DNA of 64,000 nt from Pseudomonas cichorii (GCF_015471405.1 NZ_BLVZ01000007.1:310001-374000), one strand, 5' to 3'. Shown: positions 38,043-48,444, counted from the first letter of the stretch. Notes: generated by a model not told the origin, from the letters alone. A program made the numbers and translations.

Positions 38043-39482
38043 ATGAGTGGCTTGTCCTCTGTCAGCGAACATCTTCTGGCGCCCGGTGGCTTGACTCTGG
38101 ACAGCCTGCAATCGGTTCTGGGCGAGCTGGCCGGACCTGGAATCGATGCGGCTGACCTTTATTTTCAGGGGATGATCTCGGAGTCCTGGTCTCTGGAGGA
38201 CGGCATCGTCAAGGAAGGCAGCTTCAACCTCGATCAGGGGGTTGGCGTGCGTGCGCAATCGGGTGAGAAAACCGGTTTTGCCTACAGCAATGCAATCACG
38301 CTGGAAGCCTTGAACACTGCGGCCCGTGCCGCTCGCTCCATTTCCCGTGCGGGCCAGAATGGCCGGGTTCAGGCATTCACCTCCCAGGATGTGACCCAGT
38401 TGTATGCACCGGATAACCCGCTCGAAGTGCTGACCCGTGCCGAGAAGGTCGAACTGCTCAAGAGCGTTGACGTTGCCACCCGCGCTCTGGACCCACGTAT
38501 CCAGAAGGTTTCGGTGAGCATGTCCGGGGTCTGGGAGCGCATTCTGGTGGCTGCCGCCGACGGCACGCTGGCCTCCGATGTCCGGCCGCTGGTGCGTTTC
38601 AATGTCAGCGTCATCGTCGAACAGAACGGTCGCCGCGAACGCGGCGGTCATGGTGGCGGCGGGCGTACCGACTACCATTATTTCCTCTCTGAAGACCGTG
38701 CCATGGGCTATGCCCGTGAAGCGTTGCGTCAGGCGCTGGTGAACCTTGAAGCGATTCCGGCGCCAGCGGGCACCTTGCCTGTGGTGCTGGGTTCCGGCTG
38801 GTCCGGTGTATTGCTGCACGAAGCGGTCGGGCATGGCCTGGAAGGCGACTTCAACCGCAAGGGCAGTTCGGCCTACAGCGGTCGGATCGGTGAAAGGGTT
38901 GCTTCCAGCCTTTGCACTATCGTCGATGACGGTACGCTGGCCGGGCGTCGCGGCTCGCTGAGCGTGGACGACGAAGGTACTCCGACCGAATGCACGACCC
39001 TGATCGAGAACGGGGTTCTCAAGGGCTACATGCAGGACAAGCTCAATGCGCGCCTGATGGGTGTGGGCCGCACGGGCAACGGTCGTCGTGAGTCCTATGC
39101 ACATCTGCCGATGCCACGGATGACCAACACCTACATGCTGGGTGGCGAGAGTGATCCGCAGGAAATCATCGCGTCGGTGAAGAAGGGTATTTATTGCGCC
39201 AACCTGGGCGGTGGTCAGGTCGACATCACCAGCGGCAAGTTCGTGTTCTCCACCAGCGAAGCCTATCTGATCGAAGACGGCAAGATCACTGCGCCGGTCA
39301 AGGGCGCGACCCTGATCGGCAACGGCCCGGAAGCCATGAGCCGGGTGTCGATGGTCGGTAACGATCTGTCGCTCGACAGCGGTGTGGGCGTGTGTGGCAA
39401 GGATGGACAGTCGGTGCCGGTAGGCGTCGGTCAGCCAACCCTGAAGATTGATGCAATCACTGTGGGTGGCACAGGCGGTTGA
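38043..39482 (+). CDS. tldD: TldD, subunit of the TldD/TldE metalloprotease
   Basis: A 479-aa protein. The zinc motif [11 protein letters not shown] (His259, Glu260, His264; HExxxH) is intact. With its partner PmbA (TldE, encoded at 40169) it forms a heterodimeric protease that degrades unfolded peptides and processes modified peptides in E. coli (microcin B17 leader, CcdA antitoxin). Start ATG 38043 has GGAG upstream inside the preceding stop region. Confidence 0.96.
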   Translation: MSGLSSVSEHLLAPGGLTLDSLQSVLGELAGPGIDAADLYFQGMISESWSLEDGIVKEGSFNLDQGVGVRAQSGEKTGFAYSNAITLEALNTAARAARSISRAGQNGRVQAFTSQDVTQLYAPDNPLEVLTRAEKVELLKSVDVATRALDPRIQKVSVSMSGVWERILVAAADGTLASDVRPLVRFNVSVIVEQNGRRERGGHGGGGRTDYHYFLSEDRAMGYAREALRQALVNLEAIPAPAGTLPVVLGSGWSGVLLHEAVGHGLEGDFNRKGSSAYSGRIGERVASSLCTIVDDGTLAGRRGSLSVDDEGTPTECTTLIENGVLKGYMQDKLNARLMGVGRTGNGRRESYAHLPMPRMTNTYMLGGESDPQEIIASVKKGIYCANLGGGQVDITSGKFVFSTSEAYLIEDGKITAPVKGATLIGNGPEAMSRVSMVGNDLSLDSGVGVCGKDGQSVPVGVGQPTLKIDAITVGGTGG

Positions 39483-39539
39483 GGGTGAGCGGGGCTGGCC
39501 GCTTGCGATCAGCCCCGGTCGTTCGTGACTCTGTCGTGA

Positions 39540-40061
39540 TCAACGCAGACCGCGTTGAATCTCGTCCAGATCACGGATGTATTTGAAGATTTTGCGGCTG
39601 GTGGCCGGCGGTTTGTTGCGTGCAACTTCGTGTTGAGCCTGACGGATCAACGAGCGCAGTTGCTGGCGGTCAGCATCCGGGTAATCGATGACGAACTTTT
39701 CCAGATCGCCGTCATTGCCCGATATCAAGCGATCACGCCAGCGCTCCAGAGCGTGGAAGCGTTCGTTGTACTGGCGAGTGGAGGCATCGAGTTGGTCCAG
39801 CAATTCCAGAATGGCTTCCTGGTCCTGATCGCGCATCAGCTTGCCAATGAACTGAATGTGGCGCTTGCGGGCAATGTGCGCCGTGTGTTTGGGCGCATCT
39901 GCCAGAGCCTTGCGCAAGGCGTCGGTCAGAGGCAGCTTTGCCAGCACATCGGGCTTGAATGTCGTCAGTCGCTCGCCAAGATCAACCAGAGCATGCAGCT
40001 CGCGTTTTACCTGGCTTTTGCTTTTCTCCCCGTCGAGGGAGTCGTCGTAAGAATCAACCAT
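39540..40061 (-). CDS. darP: DarP (YjgA), ribosome-associated maturation factor
   Basis: A 173-aa highly charged helical protein. The start [21 protein letters not shown] at 40061 is chosen by family N-terminus; a TTG five codons upstream is possible. DarP assists late 50S subunit assembly. It sits in antisense orientation between tldD and pmbA, the same order as in P. aeruginosa. Confidence 0.93.
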   Translation of the reverse strand: MVDSYDDSLDGEKSKSQVKRELHALVDLGERLTTFKPDVLAKLPLTDALRKALADAPKHTAHIARKRHIQFIGKLMRDQDQEAILELLDQLDASTRQYNERFHALERWRDRLISGNDGDLEKFVIDYPDADRQQLRSLIRQAQHEVARNKPPATSRKIFKYIRDLDEIQRGLR

Positions 40062-40168
40062 GGGGGCCGTCCGCAAATAAACGCCGCCATGATAACCAGT
40101 CGAGGGCCGCTTGTCCGGCCCGGTCGGTATTCGGCGTGTGCCGAAAGCAGAATTTGATGGAGAAAATC

Positions 40169-41515
40169 ATGAGTGCAACCCAAAGCGTCGGCCCTCAGGC
40201 CTTGCCCGAGCTGCAGGAACAGGTCGAGCAGATCATTGCCGAAGCCAGGCGTCAGGGCGCCAGCGCCTGCGAAGTTGCCGTGTCGCTGGAGCAGGGGCTG
40301 TCGACATCCGTTCGTCAGCGTGAAGTGGAAACCGTGGAGTTCAACCGCGATCAAGGCTTTGGCATCACCTTGTACGTGGGGCAGCGCAAAGGCTCGGCCA
40401 GCACTTCGGCCAGTGGCGCAGATGCCATCCGTGAAACCGTTGCCGCGGCATTGGCGATTGCCAAACATACCTCCGAGGACGAAAGCTCCGGTCTTGCCGA
40501 TGCTGCACTGATGGCCAAGGAAGACAAGGATTTCGATCTGTTCCATGCCTGGGACATCACCCCAGAGCAAGCCATTGAACAGGCCCTGATCTGCGAAGCG
40601 GCAGCCTTCGACGCCGACAGCCGGATCAAGAACGCCGATGGCACCACGCTCAATACTCACCAGGGCTGCCGTGTCTACGGCAACAGCAACGGCTTTATCG
40701 GTGGTTACGCTTCGACACGTCACAGCCTCAGTTGCGTGATGATCGCCGAAGGCGAAGGCCAGATGCAGCGTGATTACTGGTATGACGTCAATCGTATCGG
40801 CTCCTTGCTGGCCGATGCCCAGAGCATCGGTCGCAAGGCTGCGCAACGTGCCGCCAGTCGCCTGGGCGCACGTCCTGTTCCGACCTGCGAAGTTCCAGTG
40901 CTGTTCTCCGCTGAAATGGCGGGTGGGTTGTTCGGCAGTCTTCTGTCGGCGATTGCCGGTGGCAATCTGTATCGCAAGTCCTCCTTCCTTGAAGGCACGC
41001 TGGGTGAGCGCCTCTTCCCTGAGTGGCTGACCATCGATGAGCGTCCACACCTGCTGCGTGCCATGGGCAGCTCTGCTTTTGATGGTGATGGTCTGGCGAC
41101 TTATGCCAAGCCGTTCGTGGAAAACGGCACGCTGGTTTCCTATGTCCTGAGCACCTATTCGGGCCGAAAACTGGGTCTGCCCAGCACTGCCAACGCTGGT
41201 GGCGTGCATAACCTGTTCGTCACCCACGGCACTGAAGACCAGGCCGCGCTGATCCGGCGCATGGGGCGTGGCCTGCTGGTGACCGAATTGATGGGCAGCG
41301 GCCTGAACATCGTGACCGGCGATTATTCGCGTGGTGCGGCGGGTTTCTGGGTCGAGAACGGCGAGATCCAGTTCCCGGTTCAGGAAGTGACCATTGCCGG
41401 CAATATGCGCGACATGTTCAAGCAGATTGTCGCGATTGGCAGCGATCTTGAGTTGCGCAGCAATATTCGCACAGGCTCGGTACTGATCGAGCGCATGACT
41501 GTAGCGGGTAGCTAA
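40169..41515 (+). CDS. pmbA: PmbA (TldE), partner of TldD
   Basis: A 448-aa TldD paralogue lacking the HExxxH motif, as expected for TldE, which supplies structure and part of the peptide channel. The start ATG 40169 has TGGAG upstream; the open frame extends further 5' but through the divergent darP start. Blocks TVEFNRDQGFGITLYVGQRKG and LLVTELMGSGLNIVTGDYSRGAAGFWVENG are typical. Confidence 0.95.
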   Translation: MSATQSVGPQALPELQEQVEQIIAEARRQGASACEVAVSLEQGLSTSVRQREVETVEFNRDQGFGITLYVGQRKGSASTSASGADAIRETVAAALAIAKHTSEDESSGLADAALMAKEDKDFDLFHAWDITPEQAIEQALICEAAAFDADSRIKNADGTTLNTHQGCRVYGNSNGFIGGYASTRHSLSCVMIAEGEGQMQRDYWYDVNRIGSLLADAQSIGRKAAQRAASRLGARPVPTCEVPVLFSAEMAGGLFGSLLSAIAGGNLYRKSSFLEGTLGERLFPEWLTIDERPHLLRAMGSSAFDGDGLATYAKPFVENGTLVSYVLSTYSGRKLGLPSTANAGGVHNLFVTHGTEDQAALIRRMGRGLLVTELMGSGLNIVTGDYSRGAAGFWVENGEIQFPVQEVTIAGNMRDMFKQIVAIGSDLELRSNIRTGSVLIERMTVAGS

Positions 41516-41523
41516 AACGCCTC

Positions 41524-41573
41524 TTCGCGAATGAATCCGCTCCTACACCCGTAGGAGCGGATTCATTCGCGAA
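41524..41573. repeat. Perfect family-B REP palindrome
   Basis: The arms at 41524-41546 and 41551-41573 are exact 23-nt complements (TTCGCGAATGAATCCGCTCC plus three) around a 4-nt ACCC loop. As RNA it would be a very stable hairpin just after pmbA and could act as a 3' end or block. Other family-B copies are at 10884, 24727 and 61411. Confidence 0.93.
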
Positions 41574-41656
41574 AAACCATCCCAATTCTTCCTTTCATAC
41601 CCTCATCTTTTAGACCCTCTCCAACTCCGCACTTGTTTTGATTCTTAATCTCATTC

Positions 41657-41675
41657 AATAATGAATATCATTTCT
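41657..41675. promoter_or_regulatory. Fur box upstream of fagA
   Basis: AATAATGAATATCATTTCT matches 13 of 19 positions of the Fur consensus GATAATGATAATCATTATC. It is flanked by a perfect inverted repeat TCTCATT (41649-41655)/AATGAGA (41678-41684). It lies 17 nt before the fagA ATG. Fur repression of fagA-fumC-orfX-sodA is established in P. aeruginosa. Confidence 0.8.
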
Positions 41676-41691
41676 AAAATGAGATGCGGTC

Positions 41692-42079
41692 ATGGGGTCT
41701 GTGTTGCACGAGCTGCCTTATCTGGAAAACTGGCGCGGGCTGAGTCTGCGGATTCGCTGTGCCCTTGAGCCTGACGAACCGCGCCTCATCGATCATTACC
41801 TGGCTGAAGGGCGCTATCTGGCGCGTTTCACGGCTACGCCCCAGACGCTTATCGCCGAAACCACATTCCGCCTGTTGATGGACACCGCACGCGACACCGT
41901 CTTGCCGTGGCATTGGCGCTGTCTGTGTCTGGATCAGGCATGGCGGCCATTGCGCGATGTGAAAGCGCTGGCCTCCACTCCCGCACGCAAGCAGCGCTGG
42001 GAAGTCTACGTGCATCAACTGGCTTCCTGCGTTTTGCAGCCTTCGATTTCTCTCTCTGAACTGGTGCAAGGACATTCCG

Positions 42080-42087
<8 letters not shown>
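41692..42087 (+). CDS. fagA: FagA, Fur-associated protein
   Basis: A 131-aa protein similar in pattern to P. aeruginosa FagA (ELPYLENWRGLSLRIRCALEPDEPRLIDHYLAEGRYL), of unknown biochemical function. It opens the iron-repressed operon and overlaps fumC by 8 nt. Its abundance of charged and aromatic residues and lack of signal or membrane segments suggest a cytosolic protein. Identification relies strongly on the operon order. Confidence 0.87.
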
Positions 42088-43456
<1,369 letters not shown>

Positions 43457-43480
43457 TTCAAGCCCGCCTGGAGGTATGTC

Positions 43481-43942
43481 ATGCAGCATTGGAAACGCAC
43501 CATCGAACTGGCCAATCGCTGTTTCAATCAGGGTGAGTGGGTCGAGGCCCGCGAGCTTTACCTTCAGGCGCTGGCTTTGGCTCAAGTGCTGTTTGAGCGC
43601 TGGCCGGATGCCGATGAAGCGGTAGCGGCCTGTGTCATTTCCCATCACAACCTGGCCGATCTGCATTTGAGCCTGGGGCAGCCGGAAGAGAGCGCCGAGT
43701 ACCTGTGCTCGATTCACCAGCATCTGCTGCAAACCATGCAGGAGCCGCGTCTGCCCAAGGCCTTGCGCGAGGCCGCGCTGCGCCACAGCAACAAGACCTA
43801 TGCCGAACTGTTGGGCTTCATCGGAGAACACGGCGAATACCCAAGGACGCATAGATTGCTGAACAGCAACGGCGAGCATACGCGCTCATCGTTGCAGCGA
43901 GATTCAGCCGCCACTCCTGGCCTTTTCTACGGAGCACATTGA
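43481..43942 (+). CDS. Conserved helical (TPR-like) protein OrfX between fumC and sodA
   Basis: A 153-aa protein. [27 protein letters not shown] and [23 protein letters not shown] look like two TPR-type helical hairpins. The same small gene lies between fumC1 and sodM in P. aeruginosa (PA4469). Its function is unknown; co-regulation with MnSOD suggests a role under iron limitation or oxidative stress. AGGAGCACATTG-type sequence at its end serves as the sodA ribosome site. Confidence 0.85.
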   Translation: MQHWKRTIELANRCFNQGEWVEARELYLQALALAQVLFERWPDADEAVAACVISHHNLADLHLSLGQPEESAEYLCSIHQHLLQTMQEPRLPKALREAALRHSNKTYAELLGFIGEHGEYPRTHRLLNSNGEHTRSSLQRDSAATPGLFYGAH

Positions 43943-43943
43943 T

Positions 43944-44555
43944 ATGCCTTATACCTTGCCTGCACTGCCTTATGCCTACGACGCCCTGGAACCGCACATC
44001 GATGCGCAAACCATGGAAATTCACTACACCAAGCACCACCAGACCTACATCAACAACCTCAACGCCGCTGTCGAGGGCACCGAGTTCGCTGAGTGGCCAA
44101 TCGAGAAACTGGTCGCCAGCGTCCAGCAATTGCCTGAAAAACTGCGCCCGGCGGTTATCAATCAGGGTGGCGGTCATGCCAACCACTCACTGTTCTGGAC
44201 CGTGATGGTTCCAGGTGGCGGCGGTCTTCCTCAAGGCGAGGTTGCCAAGGCTATCGATGAGCAACTGGGCGGTTTCGACAGCTTCAAGGACGCTTTCACC
44301 AAGGCTGCGCTGACCCGTTTCGGCAGTGGCTGGGCCTGGCTGAGCGTGACGCCCGAGAAAAAACTCGTGGTCGAAAGCAGCGGTAACCAGGACAGCCCGC
44401 TGATGAATGGCAATACGCCGATTCTGGGTCTGGACGTGTGGGAGCACGCTTACTACCTGCTGTACCAGAACCGTCGTCCTGAATACATCAATGCGTTTTA
44501 CAACGTGATCAATTGGGATGAGGTGTCCCGGCGCTACCAGGCCGCTCTGGCCTGA
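43944..44555 (+). CDS. sodA: Manganese superoxide dismutase
   Basis: Dismutes superoxide to O2 and H2O2 in the cytosol. It has 203 aa. Metal ligands are His27, His81, Asp164 and His168 ([10 protein letters not shown]). Gln149 in SSGNQDSP is the second-sphere residue typical of the Mn form, as opposed to the Gln near position 70 of FeSOD. Being in the Fur operon, it replaces the iron enzyme when iron is low. Its ATG is one base beyond the orfX stop. Confidence 0.96.
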   Translation: MPYTLPALPYAYDALEPHIDAQTMEIHYTKHHQTYINNLNAAVEGTEFAEWPIEKLVASVQQLPEKLRPAVINQGGGHANHSLFWTVMVPGGGGLPQGEVAKAIDEQLGGFDSFKDAFTKAALTRFGSGWAWLSVTPEKKLVVESSGNQDSPLMNGNTPILGLDVWEHAYYLLYQNRRPEYINAFYNVINWDEVSRRYQAALA

Positions 44556-44584
44556 TTTTTCAATAAAAAGACCTAAGGCAGTTT

Positions 44585-45472
44585 ATGCGTTCGGAAATAC
44601 TCACGATCAGCAGTGTGCGGTTGTTTCGTCTGGCAATCGGGACAGTGCTGCTGTTGGCCGGTATGGCATTACTGGTCGCGCAGGGACTGGCCTGGCTCAA
44701 CCTGGAACCACGCTTGATGCGGGCGCTGGAGGGTGGCGCCATTTGTGCATTGGGCACGGCTCTGGGGGCTGTTCCGGTGCTGGTGATTCGCAACATGCCC
44801 ATCATGGTGTCCGATGGATTACTCGGTTTTGGTGCTGGCGTCATGCTGGCGGCGACTGCGTTTTCCTTGATCGTGCCAGGGCTTGAGGCTGCCGAAGGTC
44901 TTGGCTTTTCTGCCTGGGGAGCGGGCGCCCTGATCAGTGCGGGTATCGCCGTTGGTGCGTTGTGCCTGTTCATGGTCGACTACAGCGTCTCCAGAGGTTC
45001 ACCGCTGGGCGGTACTGCCGAGCATCCGGCAATCGCCCCGCGAATCTGGCTATTCGTGATTGCGATAGTGGCTCACAACATCCCGGAAGGCATGGCGATT
45101 GGCGTTTCGGCGGGCGGTGGTCTCTCGGAGGCCGACAGCCTGGCCATCGGCATTGCCTTGCAGGACGTACCCGAAGGGCTGGTTATCGCGATGGTGCTGG
45201 CCGGAGCGGGAATGTCGCGGGGCAAGGCGTTCCTGATTGGTGCGGCCTCTGGTCTTGTCGAACCGCTTTTTGCCTTGCTCGGTGCATGGCTGGTGGGCAT
45301 TGCCGAGCAACTGCTCCCATTCGGCCTGGCCTTGGCGGCTGGCGCAATGCTGCTGGTGGTGACCCATGAAATCATCCCGGAGTCACGCCTGAACGGGCAT
45401 AACAAGATCGCCAGTCTGGGATTGATTGCGGGTTTTTGTTTAATGATGGTGATGGATACGGCGCTGGTTTGA
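44585..45472 (+). CDS. ZIP family divalent metal transporter
   Basis: A 295-aa polytopic inner-membrane protein. The ZIP metal path is visible as HNIPEGMAIGVSAGGG and the paired QDVPEGLVIAMVLAG. A short loop with HPAIAPR links membrane segments 3 and 4. Its place next to the MnSOD operon, as in P. aeruginosa PA4467, suggests Mn2+ (or Zn2+/Fe2+) uptake; the substrate is inferred. Confidence 0.9.
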   Translation: MRSEILTISSVRLFRLAIGTVLLLAGMALLVAQGLAWLNLEPRLMRALEGGAICALGTALGAVPVLVIRNMPIMVSDGLLGFGAGVMLAATAFSLIVPGLEAAEGLGFSAWGAGALISAGIAVGALCLFMVDYSVSRGSPLGGTAEHPAIAPRIWLFVIAIVAHNIPEGMAIGVSAGGGLSEADSLAIGIALQDVPEGLVIAMVLAGAGMSRGKAFLIGAASGLVEPLFALLGAWLVGIAEQLLPFGLALAAGAMLLVVTHEIIPESRLNGHNKIASLGLIAGFCLMMVMDTALV

Positions 45473-45507
45473 AGGGGCGCCAGTCGTGAGAGCGCGGGTA
45501 AAATTAT

Positions 45508-45563
45508 TGTGTATCGTGTGTATTCTGCTTTGACGAAGCCATTATGCGTGTGTATCGTACACA
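45508..45563. promoter_or_regulatory. hicAB promoter with two operator-like repeats
   Basis: TGTGTATCGT occurs at 45508-45517 and again at 45549-45558, 41 bp apart (about four helical turns). The second copy is part of a palindrome TGTGTA-TCG-TACACA (45549-45563). A promoter fits between them: TTGACG (45530-45535), 17 nt, TATCGT (45553-45558), so the -10 lies inside the second repeat. This is the layout expected for autorepression by an antitoxin. Confidence 0.65.
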
Positions 45564-45575
45564 ACATAAGGCGTG

Positions 45576-45770
45576 ATGAGTGGGCAGATGCGAAGTCGAG
45601 ATTTGATTGAAATGATTGAGGCGGATGGATGGTTTGAAGTGGCGGTGAAGGGAAGTCATCATCAGTTCAAACATCCAACCAAAAAAGGCCGGGTAACTGT
45701 TCCGCACCCCAAGTCTGAAATAGCTAAAGGAACGCTACACAACATATTGAAAAGCGCCGGCCTGAAGTGA
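45576..45770 (+). CDS. hicA: HicA-family mRNA interferase toxin
   Basis: A 64-aa protein from ATG 45576 (TAAGG upstream); an internal ATG at 45588 would give 60 aa, nearer the common HicA length. The dsRBD-like fold signature RDLIEMIEADGWFEVAVKGSHHQFKHP contains the catalytic His of GSHHQF, followed by VTVPHPKSEIAKGTLHNILKSAGL. HicA cleaves mRNA and tmRNA; HicB neutralises it. Base composition is visibly more AT-rich than in the flanking genes, and the pair interrupts the ZIP-ptsO synteny, both suggesting acquisition. Confidence 0.92.
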   Translation: MSGQMRSRDLIEMIEADGWFEVAVKGSHHQFKHPTKKGRVTVPHPKSEIAKGTLHNILKSAGLK

Positions 45771-45893
45771 GTACGGAGTGACTACCGAATGTCCGGTAGG
45801 GTGTCAGTAAAGTGGTGCTGGGCGACTGATTGGCCTTGCGGGGCTCTCAAATCTACAGTTACTGCTCTCAAGGGCTCTGTGTAACGAGCGCTT

Positions 45894-45913
45894 TAATTCT
45901 CAAGGGAGAATTA
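45894..45913 (+). promoter_or_regulatory. Perfect hairpin around the hicB ribosome binding site
   Basis: TAATTCTC (45894-45901) and GAGAATTA (45906-45913) pair around an AAGG loop; the hicB Shine-Dalgarno AAGGGAG spans the loop and one stem side, 10 nt before ATG 45919. It could tune HicB translation or, as DNA, be an additional operator. The 148-nt hicA-hicB gap also has a small TACCG/CGGTA repeat near 45783-45798. Confidence 0.6.
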
Positions 45914-45918
45914 CGTTA

Positions 45919-46320
45919 ATGAAATTCCCAGTTGTAATACATAAAGATGCTGACTCTGATTTTAGTGTGACTGTGCCCGATGTGCCTGGATGCTTCTCGG
46001 CCGGTACCTCCTTCTCGCAAGCGCTTGAAAATGTACATGAAGCACTGGCGCTGCACCTGGAGGGGCTCGTTGCTGATGATGAGGCTTTACCTCGGGCGCA
46101 AGAAGTAGACGCGCATCTCGGTAATCCGGATTACGCAGATGGCATATGGGCTTTGGTTGATTTCGACTTGACCCCTTATCTGGGGAAGTCGGTGAGGTTT
46201 AACGCTTCTCTGCCGGAGCATCTTCTGAACAGGATTGATGAAAAGGTTCAGAAGGATCACCGCTACGCTTCGCGATCAGGCTTTCTGGCCACTGCTGCAT
46301 TACGCGAGTTGTGTACCTGA
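45919..46320 (+). CDS. hicB: HicB-family antitoxin
   Basis: A 133-aa protein. The N-terminal partial RNase H-like domain is clear (KDADSDFSVTVPDVPGCFSAGTSF, then EALALHLEGLVADDE). The C-terminal ~45 residues (RFNASLPEHLLNRIDEKVQKDH...SRSGFLATAALREL) are ribbon-helix-helix-like and should bind the operators upstream of hicA. The separation from hicA (148 nt) is long for this module and leaves room for independent control. Confidence 0.92.
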   Translation: MKFPVVIHKDADSDFSVTVPDVPGCFSAGTSFSQALENVHEALALHLEGLVADDEALPRAQEVDAHLGNPDYADGIWALVDFDLTPYLGKSVRFNASLPEHLLNRIDEKVQKDHRYASRSGFLATAALRELCT

Positions 46321-46366
46321 TTGAGCAACATGTCAATCGGCGTAATGCTGATCAGTCAAGGTGAAG

Positions 46367-46389
46367 TGCGCGGCCAAGGCCCCCACCAC
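46367..46389. repeat. Single REP arm, family A
   Basis: GCGCGGCCAAGGCCCCCACC matches one arm of the family-A REPINs at 4895 and 21717. No second arm is found nearby. It lies between the convergent hicB and ptsO. Confidence 0.7.
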
Positions 46390-46434
46390 GGATTTTGCCC
46401 CAGCCTCTTCACTGCCTGGCATTAGCCAGTCGCC

Positions 46435-46707
46435 TTACTCGCCCTCATCGAACTTGTTATTGATGAGTTCGACCAGCCCGTCCAGGGCGTCCTGCTCGCC
46501 TTCGCCTTCGGTCAGCAGATGAATGTCCGTGCCTTTGCCGGCAGCCAGCATCATCACGGCCATGATGCTTTTGCCGTCGACCATGCTGTCCGGTGAGCGG
46601 CCAACTCTGATCTGGCAGGGAAACTTGCCTGCGACGCCCACGAACTTGGCGGCAGCTCGGGCATGCAGGCCCAGTTTGTTGATGATGGTGATTTGACGAG
46701 CGGGCAT
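46435..46707 (-). CDS. ptsO: PtsO (NPr), HPr-like phosphocarrier of the nitrogen PTS
   Basis: A 90-aa HPr-family protein with phosphorylatable His15 in NKLGLHARAAAKFVG and the Ser-46-region SMVDGKSIMAVMMLAAGKG. It relays phosphate from EI-Ntr to PtsN. It is the last gene of the rpoN-hpf-ptsN-rapZ-ptsO series. Confidence 0.96.
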   Translation of the reverse strand: MPARQITIINKLGLHARAAAKFVGVAGKFPCQIRVGRSPDSMVDGKSIMAVMMLAAGKGTDIHLLTEGEGEQDALDGLVELINNKFDEGE

Positions 46708-46723
46708 CGCAGTGAAAATCCTT

Positions 46724-47581
46724 TCAGCTTAGGTCGCGGTGGCGGACCTGAACGTTCTTGAGTGATTGTTGCAGCACCTGACCCAGACGTTCTGTCAGGT
46801 AGACGGAGCGGTGATGCCCGCCTGTGCAGCCAATGGCAATGGTGACGTATGAGCGGTTGCTGGCAGCGAAGCGAGGCAGCCATTTGTTGAGGTAGGAAAA
46901 AATGTCCTGGAACATCTCCTCGACATCAGGCTGTGCTGCCAGGTATTCGACAACGGGAGCGTCAAGGCCGGAGTAGTCGCGTAGTTCCGGCTTCCAGTAT
47001 GGATTGGGCAGGCAGCGAACATCGAACACCAAGTCCGCATCTACAGGCATGCCACGCTTGAAGCCAAACGATTCGATCAGGAAGGCGGTACCGGCCTCGG
47101 GCCTGTTCAGCAGGCGAAGCTTGATGGTATCGCGCAGTTGATAGAGGTTCAGGTGTGTGGTGTTGATCTTGAGGTCGGCCAGATCGATGATCGGCCCCAG
47201 CAACGTCGTTTCGTCGTGTATGGCCTCGGCCAATGAGCGATTGGCTGTGCTCAGGGGGTGACGACGGCGTGTTTCGGAGAACCGCTTGAGCAAGGTCGCT
47301 TCGTCGGCATCCAGATAAAGAATGTCGCACTGGATATTGCGTGCACGAACCTCGGCAAGCATTTGCGGGAAGCGCGTCAAGTGGCTCGGGAGGTTGCGTG
47401 CATCAATGGACACCGCCAGCAGCGGTTCGGCCAGTTCGGTGTTTATCAGGGCGCGTTCGGCCAGTTCAGGCAGCAGGCCGGCAGGGAGGTTGTCAACGCA
47501 ATAGAAACCGTTGTCCTCCAGTACATCCAGAGCTGTGCTCTTGCCGGAGCCTGAGCGACCACTGACGACGATCATGCGCAT
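46724..47581 (-). CDS. rapZ: RapZ, RNase adapter / GTPase-like protein
   Basis: A 285-aa protein. N-terminal Walker [10 protein letters not shown] (8-16) and Walker [12 protein letters not shown]-terminal RNA-binding domain with [26 protein letters not shown] and [15 protein letters not shown]. In E. coli RapZ guides RNase E to GlmZ sRNA in response to glucosamine-6-phosphate. Its target in pseudomonads is not established here. It lies 2 nt after ptsN. Confidence 0.95.
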   Translation of the reverse strand: MRMIVVSGRSGSGKSTALDVLEDNGFYCVDNLPAGLLPELAERALINTELAEPLLAVSIDARNLPSHLTRFPQMLAEVRARNIQCDILYLDADEATLLKRFSETRRRHPLSTANRSLAEAIHDETTLLGPIIDLADLKINTTHLNLYQLRDTIKLRLLNRPEAGTAFLIESFGFKRGMPVDADLVFDVRCLPNPYWKPELRDYSGLDAPVVEYLAAQPDVEEMFQDIFSYLNKWLPRFAASNRSYVTIAIGCTGGHHRSVYLTERLGQVLQQSLKNVQVRHRDLS

Positions 47582-47583
47582 GA

Positions 47584-48048
47584 TCAGTTACCGTTCTGTA
47601 CGTCCAGCACCACTTTATAAAGCGTTTCACCGCTTTCGGCACTGCGTAGGCGGTCACGTACTTCTGTGCGGTCAAGCATACTGGCTATCTGGCGCAGCAG
47701 CTCCAGGTGTTCATCGGTAGCAGCTTCCGGGACGAGCAGGACGAATAGCAGGTCTACCGGGGCGCCATCGATGGCGTCGAAATCGATGGGGGATTCCAGG
47801 CGCATAACAGCGCTGACAGGCGTTTCACAGCCTGCAAGGCGGCAATGGGGGATGGCAATGCCGTTGCCGAAACCGGTAGATCCCAGTTTTTCGCGGGCAA
47901 CAAGGCTTTCAAACACACTTTGCTGATCCATGCTCGGTACTTCACGACCGATCAGGTTGGCAATTTGTTCGAGTACACGTTTTTTACTGCCGCCCGACAC
48001 GTTCACGCATGAACGGCCGGGGGTCAGGATATTTTCAAGTCGGATCAT
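47584..48048 (-). CDS. ptsN: PtsN, nitrogen PTS EIIA
   Basis: A 154-aa EIIA-type regulator with active His68 in [10 protein letters not shown]. It does not transport sugar; its phosphorylation state adjusts K+ homeostasis, carbon-nitrogen balance and other targets. In P. putida the same His68 is the phosphorylation site. It follows hpf by 11 nt. Confidence 0.97.
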   Translation of the reverse strand: MIRLENILTPGRSCVNVSGGSKKRVLEQIANLIGREVPSMDQQSVFESLVAREKLGSTGFGNGIAIPHCRLAGCETPVSAVMRLESPIDFDAIDGAPVDLLFVLLVPEAATDEHLELLRQIASMLDRTEVRDRLRSAESGETLYKVVLDVQNGN

Positions 48049-48059
48049 TGGGATGAGTG

Positions 48060-48368
48060 TCAGCGAGCTGTCGCACCTTTAAGGATGTTCTGCTGCTTCT
48101 CCTTATGCTTGAGCAATTGTCTGTCGAGCTTATCAGTGAGAAGGTCGATTGCCGCGTACATGTCGTCATGTTCGGCGTTGGCTACGACCTCTCCACCATG
48201 GATGTGCAGAGTGGCTTCGATTTTCTGTTTCAGCTTCTCGACAGCCAGCGTGACCTGCACATTAGTAATCTTGTCAAAATGCCCTTCGAGCTTCTTGAGC
48301 TTGAGCTCAACGTATTCACGAAGGGGCTTGGTCACTTCCAGTTGGTGTCCACTGATATTGACTTGCAT
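48060..48368 (-). CDS. hpf: Ribosome hibernation-promoting factor, short form
   Basis: A 102-aa protein of the HPF/YfiA fold: NISGHQLEVTKPLREYVELKLKKLE and HGGEVVANAEHDDMYAAIDLLTDKLDRQLLKHKEK. It binds the 30S decoding centre and promotes inactive 100S dimers in stationary phase. It is located directly downstream of rpoN (76-nt gap), as in most gammaproteobacteria. Confidence 0.96.
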   Translation of the reverse strand: MQVNISGHQLEVTKPLREYVELKLKKLEGHFDKITNVQVTLAVEKLKQKIEATLHIHGGEVVANAEHDDMYAAIDLLTDKLDRQLLKHKEKQQNILKGATAR

Positions 48369-48444
48369 ACAGCTTTCTCCTTTGCCAGTGCATAAAGAGG
48401 CAGGTGTTGAGTCCTGCCGCTGGAACGCTGTGGCTCTGCCTGCA

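Noticed and set aside
40062..40076. TTG start five codons upstream for darP
   Set aside because: No Shine-Dalgarno at the right distance, and the conserved N-terminus begins at the ATG (40061).
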